NCBI GenBank assembly: GCA_913052425.1
Contig: CAJXEG010000012.1
Location: 1 to 15,595, forward strand
From: an uncultured Flavobacteriaceae bacterium
Lineage (GTDB): Bacteria > Bacteroidota > Bacteroidia > Flavobacteriales > Flavobacteriaceae
Direction: 5' to 3'
Length of the DNA stretch: 15,595 bases
The notes beneath the pieces were generated by a model. That model was not told the origin of the DNA. It did not search any database and saw only the letters and a list, made by a program, of their open reading frames with translations. Of the stretch, positions 7,358 to 14,841 are shown piece by piece. A program made the position numbers and the translations under genes. Position 1 is the first letter of the stretch. Each line of letters begins with the position of its first letter.

Positions 7358-8908
7358 TTAGGAATTCATTGAGATCAGGAATTCTTCGTTGTTTTTGGTC
7401 TTGATAAATCGGTCGTTGATGAATTCCATGGCTTCAACCGGATTCATGTCTGCCAAATATTTTCTCATGATCCACATGCGCTGTATGGTGTTTTCCTCTA
7501 GCAACATATCGTCGCGTCGGGTACTGGAAGAGATCAAGTCTATGGCAGGGAAAATTCTGCGGTTAGCAATCCTGCGGTCGAGTTGTAATTCCATATTACC
7601 GGTTCCTTTAAACTCTTCAAAAATCACCTCATCCATTTTGGAACCAGTTTCGGTCAAAGCAGTGGCGATAATGGATAAAGAACCTCCTCCTTCAATGTTT
7701 CTTGCGGCACCAAAAAATCTTTTGGGCTTGTGAAGTGCGTTGGCATCGACCCCACCACTAAGGATTTTCCCAGAAGCGGGTTGTACGGTATTATAAGCTC
7801 TGGCCAGACGAGTGATCGAATCCAAAAGAATGACCACATCATGCCCGCATTCTACCATTCTTTTGGCCTTTTCAAGCACAATATTGGCAACTTTTACGTG
7901 TCGGTCGGCGGGTTCGTCGAAAGTTGAAGCGACTACTTCACCGTCTACATTCCGTTGCATATCGGTTACCTCTTCCGGTCTTTCATCAATCAAAAGGATC
8001 AATTGATATACTTCTGGGTGATTGGCCGCAATGGCATTGGCAATGTCTTTAAGGAGCATGGTCTTACCCGTTTTGGGCTGTGAAACGATCATCCCCCTTT
8101 GGCCTTTTCCAATGGGAGAGAACAGATCGATGATCCTCGTGGATATGGTACTTTGCTTTTCGGCTATATTGAATTTTTCATCGGGAAAAAGCGGTGTCAG
8201 GTGTTCAAAAGATACCCGATCTCTCACCACTTTAGGGTCTAGACCATTGATCTTATCCACTTTGATCAAAGGGAAGTATTTTTCGCCTTCTTTGGGAGGG
8301 CGTACAGTTCCCAATACTGTATCCCCGGTTTTTAGTCCAAATAATCGAATTTGAGATTGAGAGACATATACATCGTCGGGAGAGGAAAGGTAATTAAAGT
8401 CGGAAGACCTTAAAAAACCGTAACCTTCTTGCATCATTTCCAGAACCCCTTCTGTATTGATGATGCCTTCGAATTCAAAATCGGGTTCGCGGTAGCGGTT
8501 TCGATTGTCTCGGTTGTGATTGACCTCGTGGTGCTCTTTCTTTCTTTTGGGGTTATTGTGTTTTCCGTTGTGATGGTTTTGTTTGTGTTGCTGATGGTGT
8601 TCTTTCTTTTCCGATTTTTGTTGCTCATGTTTGACCTCAACTTTCCCTTTGGGATTGTCACTCTTAAGATTGCCATTGGTCTTTTTGTCAGGCTTTTCTT
8701 GTTTTTGACCTTTTGCGGGTGGCTCAGATTTTTCTTTTTTTGGAGGCTTGGCCTCATTCTCATCACCCGGAGCAGCGGCTACTGTATCAATGATTTGATA
8801 AATGAGTTCCATCTTTTTAAGCCCGGTAATCCTTTTGACTCCTAGGGCTTTGGCCATTTCCTGCAATTCAGGAAGTTTTTTGCTTTTTAGCGTTGCTATC
8901 TCGTACAT
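7358..8908 (-). CDS. rho: Transcription termination factor Rho with long disordered insert
   Basis: Rho is the hexameric RNA-dependent ATPase that releases transcripts from RNA polymerase. The 516-residue product is about 100 longer than E. coli Rho (419). Residues 1-42 form the Rho N-terminal SAP-like helical domain. Residues 46-145 are a charged low-complexity insert (Lys, Glu, Pro, then His/Asn/Lys/Arg). Residues 147-225 form the OB-fold RNA-binding domain with EGYGFLRS (161-168) and [11 protein letters not shown]. The motor domain has Walker A QPKTGKT (277-283), [12 protein letters not shown] (catalytic Glu about 309), Walker B VVILLDS (358-364), and the R-loop [19 protein letters not shown]. 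Bacteroidota Rho proteins commonly carry such an insert, and in Bacteroides thetaiotaomicron the insert is reported to promote condensate formation. The gene is divergent from the DUF4293 gene and convergent with rpsT. A 138-residue opposite-strand frame here is only the complement of the Lys/Asn-rich insert. Confidence 0.97.
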   Translation of the reverse strand: MYEIATLKSKKLPELQEMAKALGVKRITGLKKMELIYQIIDTVAAAPGDENEAKPPKKEKSEPPAKGQKQEKPDKKTNGNLKSDNPKGKVEVKHEQQKSEKKEHHQQHKQNHHNGKHNNPKRKKEHHEVNHNRDNRNRYREPDFEFEGIINTEGVLEMMQEGYGFLRSSDFNYLSSPDDVYVSQSQIRLFGLKTGDTVLGTVRPPKEGEKYFPLIKVDKINGLDPKVVRDRVSFEHLTPLFPDEKFNIAEKQSTISTRIIDLFSPIGKGQRGMIVSQPKTGKTMLLKDIANAIAANHPEVYQLILLIDERPEEVTDMQRNVDGEVVASTFDEPADRHVKVANIVLEKAKRMVECGHDVVILLDSITRLARAYNTVQPASGKILSGGVDANALHKPKRFFGAARNIEGGGSLSIIATALTETGSKMDEVIFEEFKGTGNMELQLDRRIANRRIFPAIDLISSSTRRDDMLLEENTIQRMWIMRKYLADMNPVEAMEFINDRFIKTKNNEEFLISMNS

Positions 8909-8957
8909 CAGCTGAGATTAAAAGAAAATAGTGAAAATATAATTGAAAAAAAGTATT

Positions 8958-8991
8958 CGAAAATAGGGGATATTGGTTATAACCGCAGCAA
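8958..8991 (-). promoter_or_regulatory. Possible rho promoter
   Basis: On the minus strand, TTG (8991-8989), a 23-nt spacer and TATTTTCG (8965-8958, one mismatch to TAnnTTTG). It predicts a leader of roughly 40-45 nt before the ATG at 8908. The spacer is at the long end of what is accepted, so this is a weak call in an AT-rich region. Confidence 0.3.
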
Positions 8992-9013
8992 TATTACAAA
9001 TTTTATTTTTAAA

Positions 9014-9043
9014 TTGGAATTTTATATAAAAAACTTAGTTTTA
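9014..9043 (+). promoter_or_regulatory. Promoter of the DUF4293 gene
   Basis: TTG at 9014-9016, a 19-nt spacer, and TAGTTTTA at 9036-9043 (one mismatch to TAnnTTTG). It predicts transcription starting near 9049, only about 10 nt before the ATG at 9058. It lies in the 149-nt divergent region between rho and this gene. Confidence 0.5.
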
Positions 9044-9057
9044 AAAAGTTTAAGCCC

Positions 9058-9450
9058 ATGATCCAGCGCATCCAAACGGTTTTTTTGTTTCTGATATCCA
9101 TCACTTCTGTATTGGGGCTGTTTTTCTTCCCCCCTATTGATTTTCCAGACTTGGGATTTCCGATTCCTATTGTGTTGAAATCCTATCTGATCTTGACTGC
9201 CGCCCTTGCGTTTTTGACCCTGTTGTTATTTAAAAGTAGAAAAACACAGTTGTTGATGAATCGCTTGCACTTTTTTGTTCAAATCCTGGCAGCGGCCGGA
9301 TTGGTCTATGGTACGGTGAATTCGGATGATTTGAATGTTTATCTGCCCTGGGTGGTCATGCCTTTGCTGGCTTTGATCCTACTAATATTGAGCAGCAGGT
9401 TCATAAAGAAAGACGAAGACCTGATCCGCTCTATTGATCGCTTGCGCTAA
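9058..9450 (+). CDS. DUF4293 family small membrane protein
   Basis: A 130-residue protein of the uncharacterised DUF4293 family, known to me from Bacteroidota. It begins MIQRIQTVFLFL and ends with the family-typical charged tail KDEDLIRSIDRLR. Four hydrophobic segments are visible (about 8-25, 41-58, 70-87, 96-113), with the positively charged loop KSRKTQLLMNR between the second and third. It is probably a four-helix inner-membrane protein with both ends in the cytoplasm. It is divergent from rho, an arrangement I recall from other Bacteroidota. Its last 20 nt overlap the 3' end of the phosphoesterase gene on the other strand. The function is unknown. Confidence 0.88.
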   Translation: MIQRIQTVFLFLISITSVLGLFFFPPIDFPDLGFPIPIVLKSYLILTAALAFLTLLLFKSRKTQLLMNRLHFFVQILAAAGLVYGTVNSDDLNVYLPWVVMPLLALILLILSSRFIKKDEDLIRSIDRLR

Positions 9451-9949
9451 GCGACCCTCGTTGGCCCAATTCTATGGCTTCGAGATTTTCTATTTTCCCT
9501 TGATTCAGTTCAAACCTCAACATTGTCTTCAGCTTGTGAAAGCCTTGGATGCCACAAGCACCGGGATTCATGTGTAAAAGATTGTTTTTGCGATCTTGCA
9601 CGACTTTGAGAATGTGGGAGTGGCCGCATACATACAGCTGTGGTTTTTCTTTCACTATGAGTTTTTTTACCCTGGCATTGTACCTTCCGGGATAGCCGCC
9701 GATATGTGTCATCAAAACTTTTACCCCCTCGCAGTTGAAAATTTGATTTTCGGGAAACTGACTTCTCAATAGATGGCCATCGATATTGCCATAAACGCCT
9801 CTGAGTGGTTTTATTTTTGAAATTCCATCGGCAACAGCAGTAGTACCTATGTCTCCTGCATGCCAGACCTCATCTGCACCATCGATGTATTTGATTATTT
9901 TTTGATCCAAATAACCGTGGGTATCGGAAAGCAGTAGGATTTTTTTCAA
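9431..9949 (-). CDS. YfcE/MJ0936-type metallophosphoesterase
   Basis: A 172-residue calcineurin-like phosphodiesterase of the small YfcE/MJ0936 group. The two-metal site is complete: D9 and H11 (LLSDTHG), D33 (HAGD), N55 (GNID), H82 (MTHIGG), and H110 and H112 (CGHSH). Relatives hydrolyse model phosphodiesters or cyclic nucleotides in vitro; the natural substrate is generally unclear. The start is a TTG at 9949, because the canonical MKKILLLSDTHG begins there and no in-frame ATG precedes it nearby. The C-terminal tail (about 160-172) is encoded over the end of the convergent DUF4293 gene. A full TATCTTTG -7 element lies about 22 nt upstream, so it appears to be transcribed alone. Confidence 0.93.
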   Translation of the reverse strand: MKKILLLSDTHGYLDQKIIKYIDGADEVWHAGDIGTTAVADGISKIKPLRGVYGNIDGHLLRSQFPENQIFNCEGVKVLMTHIGGYPGRYNARVKKLIVKEKPQLYVCGHSHILKVVQDRKNNLLHMNPGACGIQGFHKLKTMLRFELNQGKIENLEAIELGQRGSLSASDQ

Positions 9950-9970
9950 AATTAATTTTTAAAACCATTC

Positions 9971-9978
9971 CAAAGATA
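9971..9978 (-). promoter_or_regulatory. Promoter -7 element for the phosphoesterase gene
   Basis: Minus strand reads TATCTTTG, a full match to TAnnTTTG, about 22 nt upstream of the TTG start at 9949. No clear TTG element lies at -33. Confidence 0.6.
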
Positions 9979-10027
9979 TTTCAATTTTCCTGTCTTTTAA
10001 GCACTACCGATTTGTTTCCTAAAACAA

Positions 10028-10035
10028 TATCTTTG
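10028..10035 (+). promoter_or_regulatory. Promoter -7 element for truA and the ABC exporter
   Basis: TATCTTTG matches TAnnTTTG in full and ends 8 nt before the truA ATG at 10044, so the transcript would have almost no leader. A TTTG at 10011-10014 is too close (13-nt spacer) to be a standard -33 element. Confidence 0.5.
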
Positions 10036-10043
10036 TGTTGTAA

Positions 10044-10802
10044 ATGGAGTTGAAGAGATATTTTGTTGAGTTGTCTTACAACGGATCGGCTTATCACGGT
10101 TGGCAGCGACAACCCAATGCCATGAGTGTTCAACAGGCTTTGGAAGAAGCATTGAGCAAACTGATAAGGGAGTGCATTAGTTTGGTGGGAGCAGGTAGAA
10201 CCGATACCGGAGTCCATGCCCGACAGATGTTTGCACATTTTGATACCGCACAGGAAATTGTAAATCCAAAAGAACTGGTTTTTCTTTTAAATGGTTTTTT
10301 GAAGGATGACATCGCTATCAAGGCCATCAGACGTGTTCAGCCCACTGCGCATGCCCGTTTTGATGCCACAGCTCGTGATTACCAATACCATATCGCTACG
10401 ACAAAAGATCCCTTTCATGCCCCATTACATTATTATTTAAAAAACAAACCCGATATTGATTTAATGAATCAAGCAGCAAAAATTCTTCTTCTGCACGAAG
10501 ATTTTCAATGTTTTTCGAGGTCAAATACCGATGTAAAAACTTTTCTTTGTAATATCAAAAAAGTAGAGTGGCAGCAAGAAGACGATTATTTGGTTTTTTA
10601 TATCTGTGCCAATCGGTTTTTAAGAAACATGGTTCGGGCCATTGTAGGTACCCTTCTGGAAATAGGTTTTAAAAAGAGAAAAGTGGAAGACATAGAGATG
10701 GTGATCAAAAGTAAAGACAGAGGCAAGGCCGGGTTTTCTGCTCCTGCACATGGACTCTACCTGAGTCGTATTGAGTACCCTCAAAATATATTCGTAGACT
10801 GA
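10044..10802 (+). CDS. truA: tRNA pseudouridine(38-40) synthase TruA
   Basis: TruA isomerises uridines 38-40 in the anticodon stem-loop of many tRNAs. The 252-residue product carries the family catalytic motif GAGRTDTGVHAR with catalytic D54 (E. coli D60). It also has the N-terminal strand YFVELSYNGSAYHGWQRQP (6-24) and the C-terminal motifs FLRNMVRAIVGTLLEIG and GKAGFSAPAHGLYLSRIEY. E. coli TruA is 270 residues, so it is full length. Its TGA shares the A with the ATG of the downstream ABC exporter (TGATG), indicating translational coupling. Confidence 0.97.
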   Translation: MELKRYFVELSYNGSAYHGWQRQPNAMSVQQALEEALSKLIRECISLVGAGRTDTGVHARQMFAHFDTAQEIVNPKELVFLLNGFLKDDIAIKAIRRVQPTAHARFDATARDYQYHIATTKDPFHAPLHYYLKNKPDIDLMNQAAKILLLHEDFQCFSRSNTDVKTFLCNIKKVEWQQEDDYLVFYICANRFLRNMVRAIVGTLLEIGFKKRKVEDIEMVIKSKDRGKAGFSAPAHGLYLSRIEYPQNIFVD

Positions 10803-12565
10803 TGGCAAAGGAAAAAGGAAACATCTTCGATCTAAAATTGTTTTCCAAGTTGATGGTCTATGTAAAGCCCTACAAAAAGACTTATTACTTTGTGATGGTC
10901 TCTGCCATCCTATTGGCCGGTTTTTCTGCACTGACCCCTTATTTGTTGAAAATTACTGTAGACGATTACATTCGTTTAAAGGATTACGAAGGAATGGTCT
11001 TTTTGATCGGACTGATGCTGATTGCGCTTTTGTCGGAGGTGATTTTTCAATTTCTGTTTGTTTATTTTTCCAATTGGCTGGGACAAAATGTCATTCGTGA
11101 CCTGAGGGTGGCTTTGTTCCGGAAGATCGTTGGATTTAAGATGGCCTATTTTGATAAATCTGCCGTGGGAAGATTGGTGACCCGGGCCGTAAATGATATA
11201 GAGACCATAGCGAGTATTTTCTCTCAAGGTTTGTTTATGATCATTGCCGATTTGCTAAAAATGGCAGTGGTCATTGTTATTATGTTGGTCATAGATTGGG
11301 AACTTTCTCTGATCGTCTTTTCAATTCTTCCGGTCATCCTGTACGCCACACGACTCTTTCAGAAGTCCATGAAGACTGCTTTCGAAGAAGTTCGCCTTCA
11401 GGTAGCCAATCTGAATTCCTTTGTTCAGGAAAGGATTACGGGCATGCAAATCGTACAGTTGTTTCATCGAGAAAAAATTGAATATGACCATTTTGTTTCA
11501 ATTAACGAAAAGCATAAAAAAGCTTGGTTAAAAACCGTTTGGTACAACTCCATTTTCTTTCCGATTGCCGAAATTTCCTCTTCCATAACACTGGGCTTGT
11601 TGGTTTGGTATGGAGGATTGAATGTGGTGGCAGGAGGTTCCATCTCTATGGGTACCATATTTCTGTTTATCCAAATGTCACAGATGCTCTTTCGTCCTTT
11701 GCGCCACATTGCGGATAAGTTCAATACCCTTCAAATGGGTATGGTCGCGGCGGATCGCATCTTTAAGATCATCAATACCGAAAGTCAGATCGCCGATCAC
11801 GGTCAGTGGGATCCTCAAAAAGTTGAAGGTAAAATCACCATCAAGGACTTGAGGTTTTCTTATGTTGCAGATGAAGAAGTCATTCGTGGTATTGATCTGG
11901 ACATTCAACCTGGAGAAAAAATTGCCATTGTCGGGGCAACCGGGGCAGGTAAATCTACTTTGATCAATCTCCTTTCACGTTTTTATGAATTTGAAAAAGG
12001 AGCGATTTGTTTGGACGATCACTCCATTAAGGATTTTAGGCTGCAGTCGCTGCGTAAACATGTAGGGATTGTCCTACAAGAGGTGTTTTTGTTTGCCGAT
12101 ACCATCTATAACAACATCACGCTTTATAATCTCAATGTGACCCGAGCGATGGTCTATGAAGCTGCGCAACAGATAGGGGTACACGAATTTATAGAATCAC
12201 TTCCGGGAGGCTATGACTACAATGTGAAGGAACGAGGGGTTATGCTTTCCTCAGGACAGCGGCAATTGATTGCCTTTTTGAGGGTTTATATTGCCAATCC
12301 GAGTGTGTTGATTTTGGATGAGGCCACTTCCTCCATTGATTCCCACTCAGAGGAACTAATTAAGAACGCAACGCATAAAATTACTTCTGATAAAACATCC
12401 ATATTGATCGCACACCGCTTGTCTACCATTAAAAATGCCGATCGTATCGTGGTGATGGATTCGGGTCGTATTGTAGAAGTGGGTTCTCACAAAGAACTGC
12501 TGAACATCAAAGACGGTTTTTACGCCCAGTTGTATAAGATTCAATTCTTGGAAGTAGCCGTTTGA
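10802..12565 (+). CDS. MsbA-like ABC exporter (fused permease and ATPase)
   Basis: A 587-residue half-transporter that should work as a homodimer in the inner membrane. The N-terminal transmembrane domain (about 1-325) has six hydrophobic segments, around residues 28-48, 64-88, 140-162, 165-183, 250-272 and 280-298. The nucleotide-binding domain has Walker A GATGAGKST (378-386), Q-loop Q426, signature LSSGQ (482-486), Walker B VLILDE (502-507) and switch H538 (LIAHRLSTI). The Ser in the signature in place of Gly is common in Bacteroidota homologues and should not disable ATP hydrolysis. Sequence alone does not separate lipid A flippase (MsbA) from multidrug or peptide exporters, so I give no symbol. 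It overlaps truA by one nucleotide. Its stop is a single nucleotide from the convergent cdaA stop, with no visible terminator. Confidence 0.9.
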   Translation: MAKEKGNIFDLKLFSKLMVYVKPYKKTYYFVMVSAILLAGFSALTPYLLKITVDDYIRLKDYEGMVFLIGLMLIALLSEVIFQFLFVYFSNWLGQNVIRDLRVALFRKIVGFKMAYFDKSAVGRLVTRAVNDIETIASIFSQGLFMIIADLLKMAVVIVIMLVIDWELSLIVFSILPVILYATRLFQKSMKTAFEEVRLQVANLNSFVQERITGMQIVQLFHREKIEYDHFVSINEKHKKAWLKTVWYNSIFFPIAEISSSITLGLLVWYGGLNVVAGGSISMGTIFLFIQMSQMLFRPLRHIADKFNTLQMGMVAADRIFKIINTESQIADHGQWDPQKVEGKITIKDLRFSYVADEEVIRGIDLDIQPGEKIAIVGATGAGKSTLINLLSRFYEFEKGAICLDDHSIKDFRLQSLRKHVGIVLQEVFLFADTIYNNITLYNLNVTRAMVYEAAQQIGVHEFIESLPGGYDYNVKERGVMLSSGQRQLIAFLRVYIANPSVLILDEATSSIDSHSEELIKNATHKITSDKTSILIAHRLSTIKNADRIVVMDSGRIVEVGSHKELLNIKDGFYAQLYKIQFLEVAV

Positions 12566-12566
12566 T

Positions 12567-13355
12567 CTAAACGGAAAGGTCTTCGGTCAACATCCGTCGG
12601 AGGTCTTCAATGTTTTTATACTTACAAAACCCTCCATCCTTGACATAGGATATTTTTCCGGTCTGTTCAGAAATCACCAATACCACCGCATCTGTTTTTT
12701 CACTGATTCCTATGGCTGCTCTGTGGCGAAGTCCAAACCTGGTGGGGATAGAAGTGGATTCAGAAACGGGGAGTACCACACGAGTAGCTTTGATGAAATT
12801 GTTGTTTACAATAATGGCACCATCATGTAAGGGACTGTTCTTAAAAAATATGGTTTCTAGAATTTGGGCACTGATTTCGATATTGGCCTCATCCCCGGTA
12901 CTTTTTAAAAAATCCAGATTGTTCTCTCTTTCAAAAACGATGATGGCTCCTGTTTTTTCATTGGCCATTTTATTGCATGCACTCAACAATGCCGTCAAAT
13001 CTATCTTTAATGACTCTTGATCTTGATTGAGGAATTTAAAATAGCGGATGACGTTTCGCCTTGAAGCAAAATTGGTCGATCCAATCAAGAGTAAAAATTT
13101 CCTGATCTCTTGCTGAAAGACCACGATAAGGGCAAAAAAACCAACACTGATGAACTTACCCAAGATGTTACTCAAAACATCCAAGTTGAGGATATCAGTC
13201 AACTTCCAAATCACATAGAAGATGACAATACCGATAAAAATATTGATGGCAACCGTCCCTTTGACCAGTCGGTAGGCGTAAAAAAGCAGTAAAGCCACCA
13301 AAAGAATATCAATAAGGTCGACGAAGGTGAAGTCCAGAAAGTCAATTTTGTCCAA
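12567..13355 (-). CDS. cdaA: Membrane diadenylate cyclase CdaA
   Basis: CdaA makes cyclic di-AMP from two ATP; the messenger commonly controls potassium and osmolyte balance and cell-wall homeostasis. Three transmembrane helices (about 13-30, 36-53, 67-88) precede the DAC domain. That domain shows the catalytic DGA (178-180, in LHDGAIIVNN) and RHR (210-212, in LRHRAAIG) motifs. The frame is open to 13508, but that part overlaps folP and has no homology. Homologues begin near DFLDFT, so I start at the TTG at 13355, giving 262 residues (usual length 255-275) and a 28-nt gap after the folP stop. It is probably cotranscribed with folP. I see no CdaR- or GlmM-type partner gene, the usual neighbours in Firmicutes. 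The start codon is less certain than the function. Confidence 0.93.
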   Translation of the reverse strand: MDKIDFLDFTFVDLIDILLVALLLFYAYRLVKGTVAINIFIGIVIFYVIWKLTDILNLDVLSNILGKFISVGFFALIVVFQQEIRKFLLLIGSTNFASRRNVIRYFKFLNQDQESLKIDLTALLSACNKMANEKTGAIIVFERENNLDFLKSTGDEANIEISAQILETIFFKNSPLHDGAIIVNNNFIKATRVVLPVSESTSIPTRFGLRHRAAIGISEKTDAVVLVISEQTGKISYVKDGGFCKYKNIEDLRRMLTEDLSV

Positions 13356-13383
13356 TGCGGATGTTTTTTGTAAAATTATAAAA

Positions 13384-14205
13384 CTATTGGAGGGCTTGCA
13401 ATAAATCGGCACATTCTTTGGCTTCTTTGACATCGTGAACCCTGAGAATATGAGTTCCCTTGGACAAGGCAAGGGTGTTGAGCACTGTAGTTCCGTTGAG
13501 GGCCTCATCGGGTGAAATGGCCAGTTTTTTGTATATTATGGATTTTCTTGATATCCCCACTAGTATTGGCAGCTCAAGGGTTTGGATCAGGTCCAAGTTT
13601 TTCATTAACGCATAGTTGTGCTCCAAAGTCTTTCCGAATCCAAAACCGGGATCTATGATCACATCATTGATTCCATCGCTGTAGGCTTGTTGTACTTTTT
13701 CAGAAAAATAATACAAGACCTCTTGAACAACATTTTTGTATTGTGGATTTTTTTGCATGTCTTTTGGGGTTCCTAGAAGGTGCATCAGTACATAGGGAGC
13801 ATGATGTTTACCAACGGTTTGCATCATGTTGGGGTCAAATTGCCCACCGGAAATATCATTGATCATTACCGCCCCTCTGTTGAGGCATCCCTCTGCTACA
13901 GCAGATCGGTAGGTGTCGATAGAAAAATATTGTTTGGGAAAGGTTTCAATCAGTTTTTCCAGGATGGGGTAGAGTCTTTTCTTTTCCTCTTCTTCACTGA
14001 TTTCTTCCGCACCGGGTTGGGTACTGCAAGCCCCCAAGTCAATAAAAAAAGCCCCTTCACGAATCATTTTTTCCGTTTGCTCCAAGGCTCGGTCCAGAGC
14101 ATTGAATCTGCCACCGTCATAAAACGAATCCGGTGTAAAATTCAGTATACCCATGATTTTGGGTTGTCTTAGGTCAATTAACTCCCCTTTGATATTGATG
14201 GTCAT
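13384..14205 (-). CDS. folP: Dihydropteroate synthase
   Basis: FolP joins p-aminobenzoate to dihydropterin pyrophosphate and is the sulfonamide target. The 273-residue TIM barrel shows MGILNFTPDSFYDGG (18-32), loop 2 ACSTQPGAE (59-67), SIDTYRS (95-101), MINDISGG (114-121), IIDPGFGFGKT (183-193) with D185, GISRKS with K221, and the substrate-binding R255 and H257 in LRVHD. These positions equal the E. coli numbering. Loop 2 is unusual: most DHPS read S/T-R-P-G and here the Arg is Gln63. The ATG at 14205 starts the homologous region. cdaA follows after 28 nt, and the gene is divergent from the DUF1599 gene. A -7 element lies about 75 nt upstream. Confidence 0.97.
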   Translation of the reverse strand: MTINIKGELIDLRQPKIMGILNFTPDSFYDGGRFNALDRALEQTEKMIREGAFFIDLGACSTQPGAEEISEEEEKKRLYPILEKLIETFPKQYFSIDTYRSAVAEGCLNRGAVMINDISGGQFDPNMMQTVGKHHAPYVLMHLLGTPKDMQKNPQYKNVVQEVLYYFSEKVQQAYSDGINDVIIDPGFGFGKTLEHNYALMKNLDLIQTLELPILVGISRKSIIYKKLAISPDEALNGTTVLNTLALSKGTHILRVHDVKEAKECADLLQALQ

Positions 14206-14278
14206 GCGCTGGCTTAAATTGTTTCTAAACTTTTAATAATGCTCTTTACAGAGTAAAAAAAATTATCGAAATTTACGC

Positions 14279-14286
14279 CAAAGATA
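14279..14286 (-). promoter_or_regulatory. Promoter -7 element for folP-cdaA
   Basis: Minus strand reads TATCTTTG, a full match to TAnnTTTG, in the 90-nt divergent region. It would give a leader of roughly 65-70 nt before the folP ATG at 14205. It sits only 10 nt from the divergent DUF1599 start, so if it is real the two genes compete for the same region. I see no good plus-strand promoter for DUF1599. Confidence 0.45.
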
Positions 14287-14295
14287 AATAAACCC

Positions 14296-14841
14296 ATGAC
14301 ATCCACCCCTGAACAGTATCAAAGGGTAATGAAAAATTGTCAGTCGCTCTTTGCAAAGAAGATGACGGATTACGGCAGCGCTTGGAGAATATTGCGTCTT
14401 CCTTCATTGACGGATCAAATTTTTATCAAGGCTCAAAGAATCAGAGGACTGCAAACCAATGCCACCCAAAAAGTGGATGAAGGTGAAGTTTCTGAATTTA
14501 TCGGCATTATCAATTACTCCCTTATGGCGTTGATTCAAATCGAGCTGGGAGTTTCGGATACTCCCGATTTGAATACGGAGGAGGCCTTGGACCATTACGA
14601 AAAACAAGCGGCGGTGGTTTTTGAGTTGATGATGGCCAAAAATCACGATTACGGGGAGGCTTGGCGAGATATGCGGGTGAGTTCTCTTACCGATCTGATC
14701 TTGCAAAAATTGATGCGGGTCAAGCAAATAGAAGGAAACGATGGTAAAACCCTCGTCAGTGAGGGCATCGATGCCAATTATCAAGACATTGTCAATTATG
14801 CCGTTTTTGCTTTAATTCACCTGAAGGCTTTTGAAGAATAG
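14296..14841 (+). CDS. DUF1599 family protein with internal duplication
   Basis: A 181-residue soluble protein of the DUF1599 family (described in domain databases, as I recall, as a nucleotide-modification-associated domain). The experimental function is unknown to me. It is built from two copies of one unit. Copy 1 is about residues 13-84, with KKMTDYGSAWRILRLPSLTDQI and EFIGIINYSLMALIQIEL. Copy 2 is about 104-178, with KNHDYGEAWRDMRVSSLTDLI and DIVNYAVFALIHLKA. The shared skeleton is K-x-x-DYG-x-AWR-x-x-R-x-x-SLTD, a basic helix, a Glu/Gly turn, and an INY/VNY helix. The all-helical look with repeated acidic and basic residues would suit a nucleotide-binding fold, but that is inference. 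The next gene's ATG directly follows its stop, so the two are likely cotranscribed. Confidence 0.85.
   Translation: MTSTPEQYQRVMKNCQSLFAKKMTDYGSAWRILRLPSLTDQIFIKAQRIRGLQTNATQKVDEGEVSEFIGIINYSLMALIQIELGVSDTPDLNTEEALDHYEKQAAVVFELMMAKNHDYGEAWRDMRVSSLTDLILQKLMRVKQIEGNDGKTLVSEGIDANYQDIVNYAVFALIHLKAFEE

Noticed and set aside
8429..8845. 138-residue hydrophobic open frame opposite rho, looking like a membrane protein
   Set aside because: The Phe/Val/Leu richness is the complement of Lys/Asn/His/Gln codons of the Rho insert; it has no independent start signal or recognisable fold.
10802..12565. ABC exporter signature LSSGQ as a degenerate, inactive site
   Set aside because: Walker A, Walker B, Q-loop and switch His are all intact, and Ser at this position is common among Bacteroidota exporters.
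14246..14264. Small hairpin CTCT-ttac-AGAG upstream of folP as an attenuator
   Set aside because: The four-pair stem is too weak, and the A-rich flank is not arranged as a terminator for either strand.
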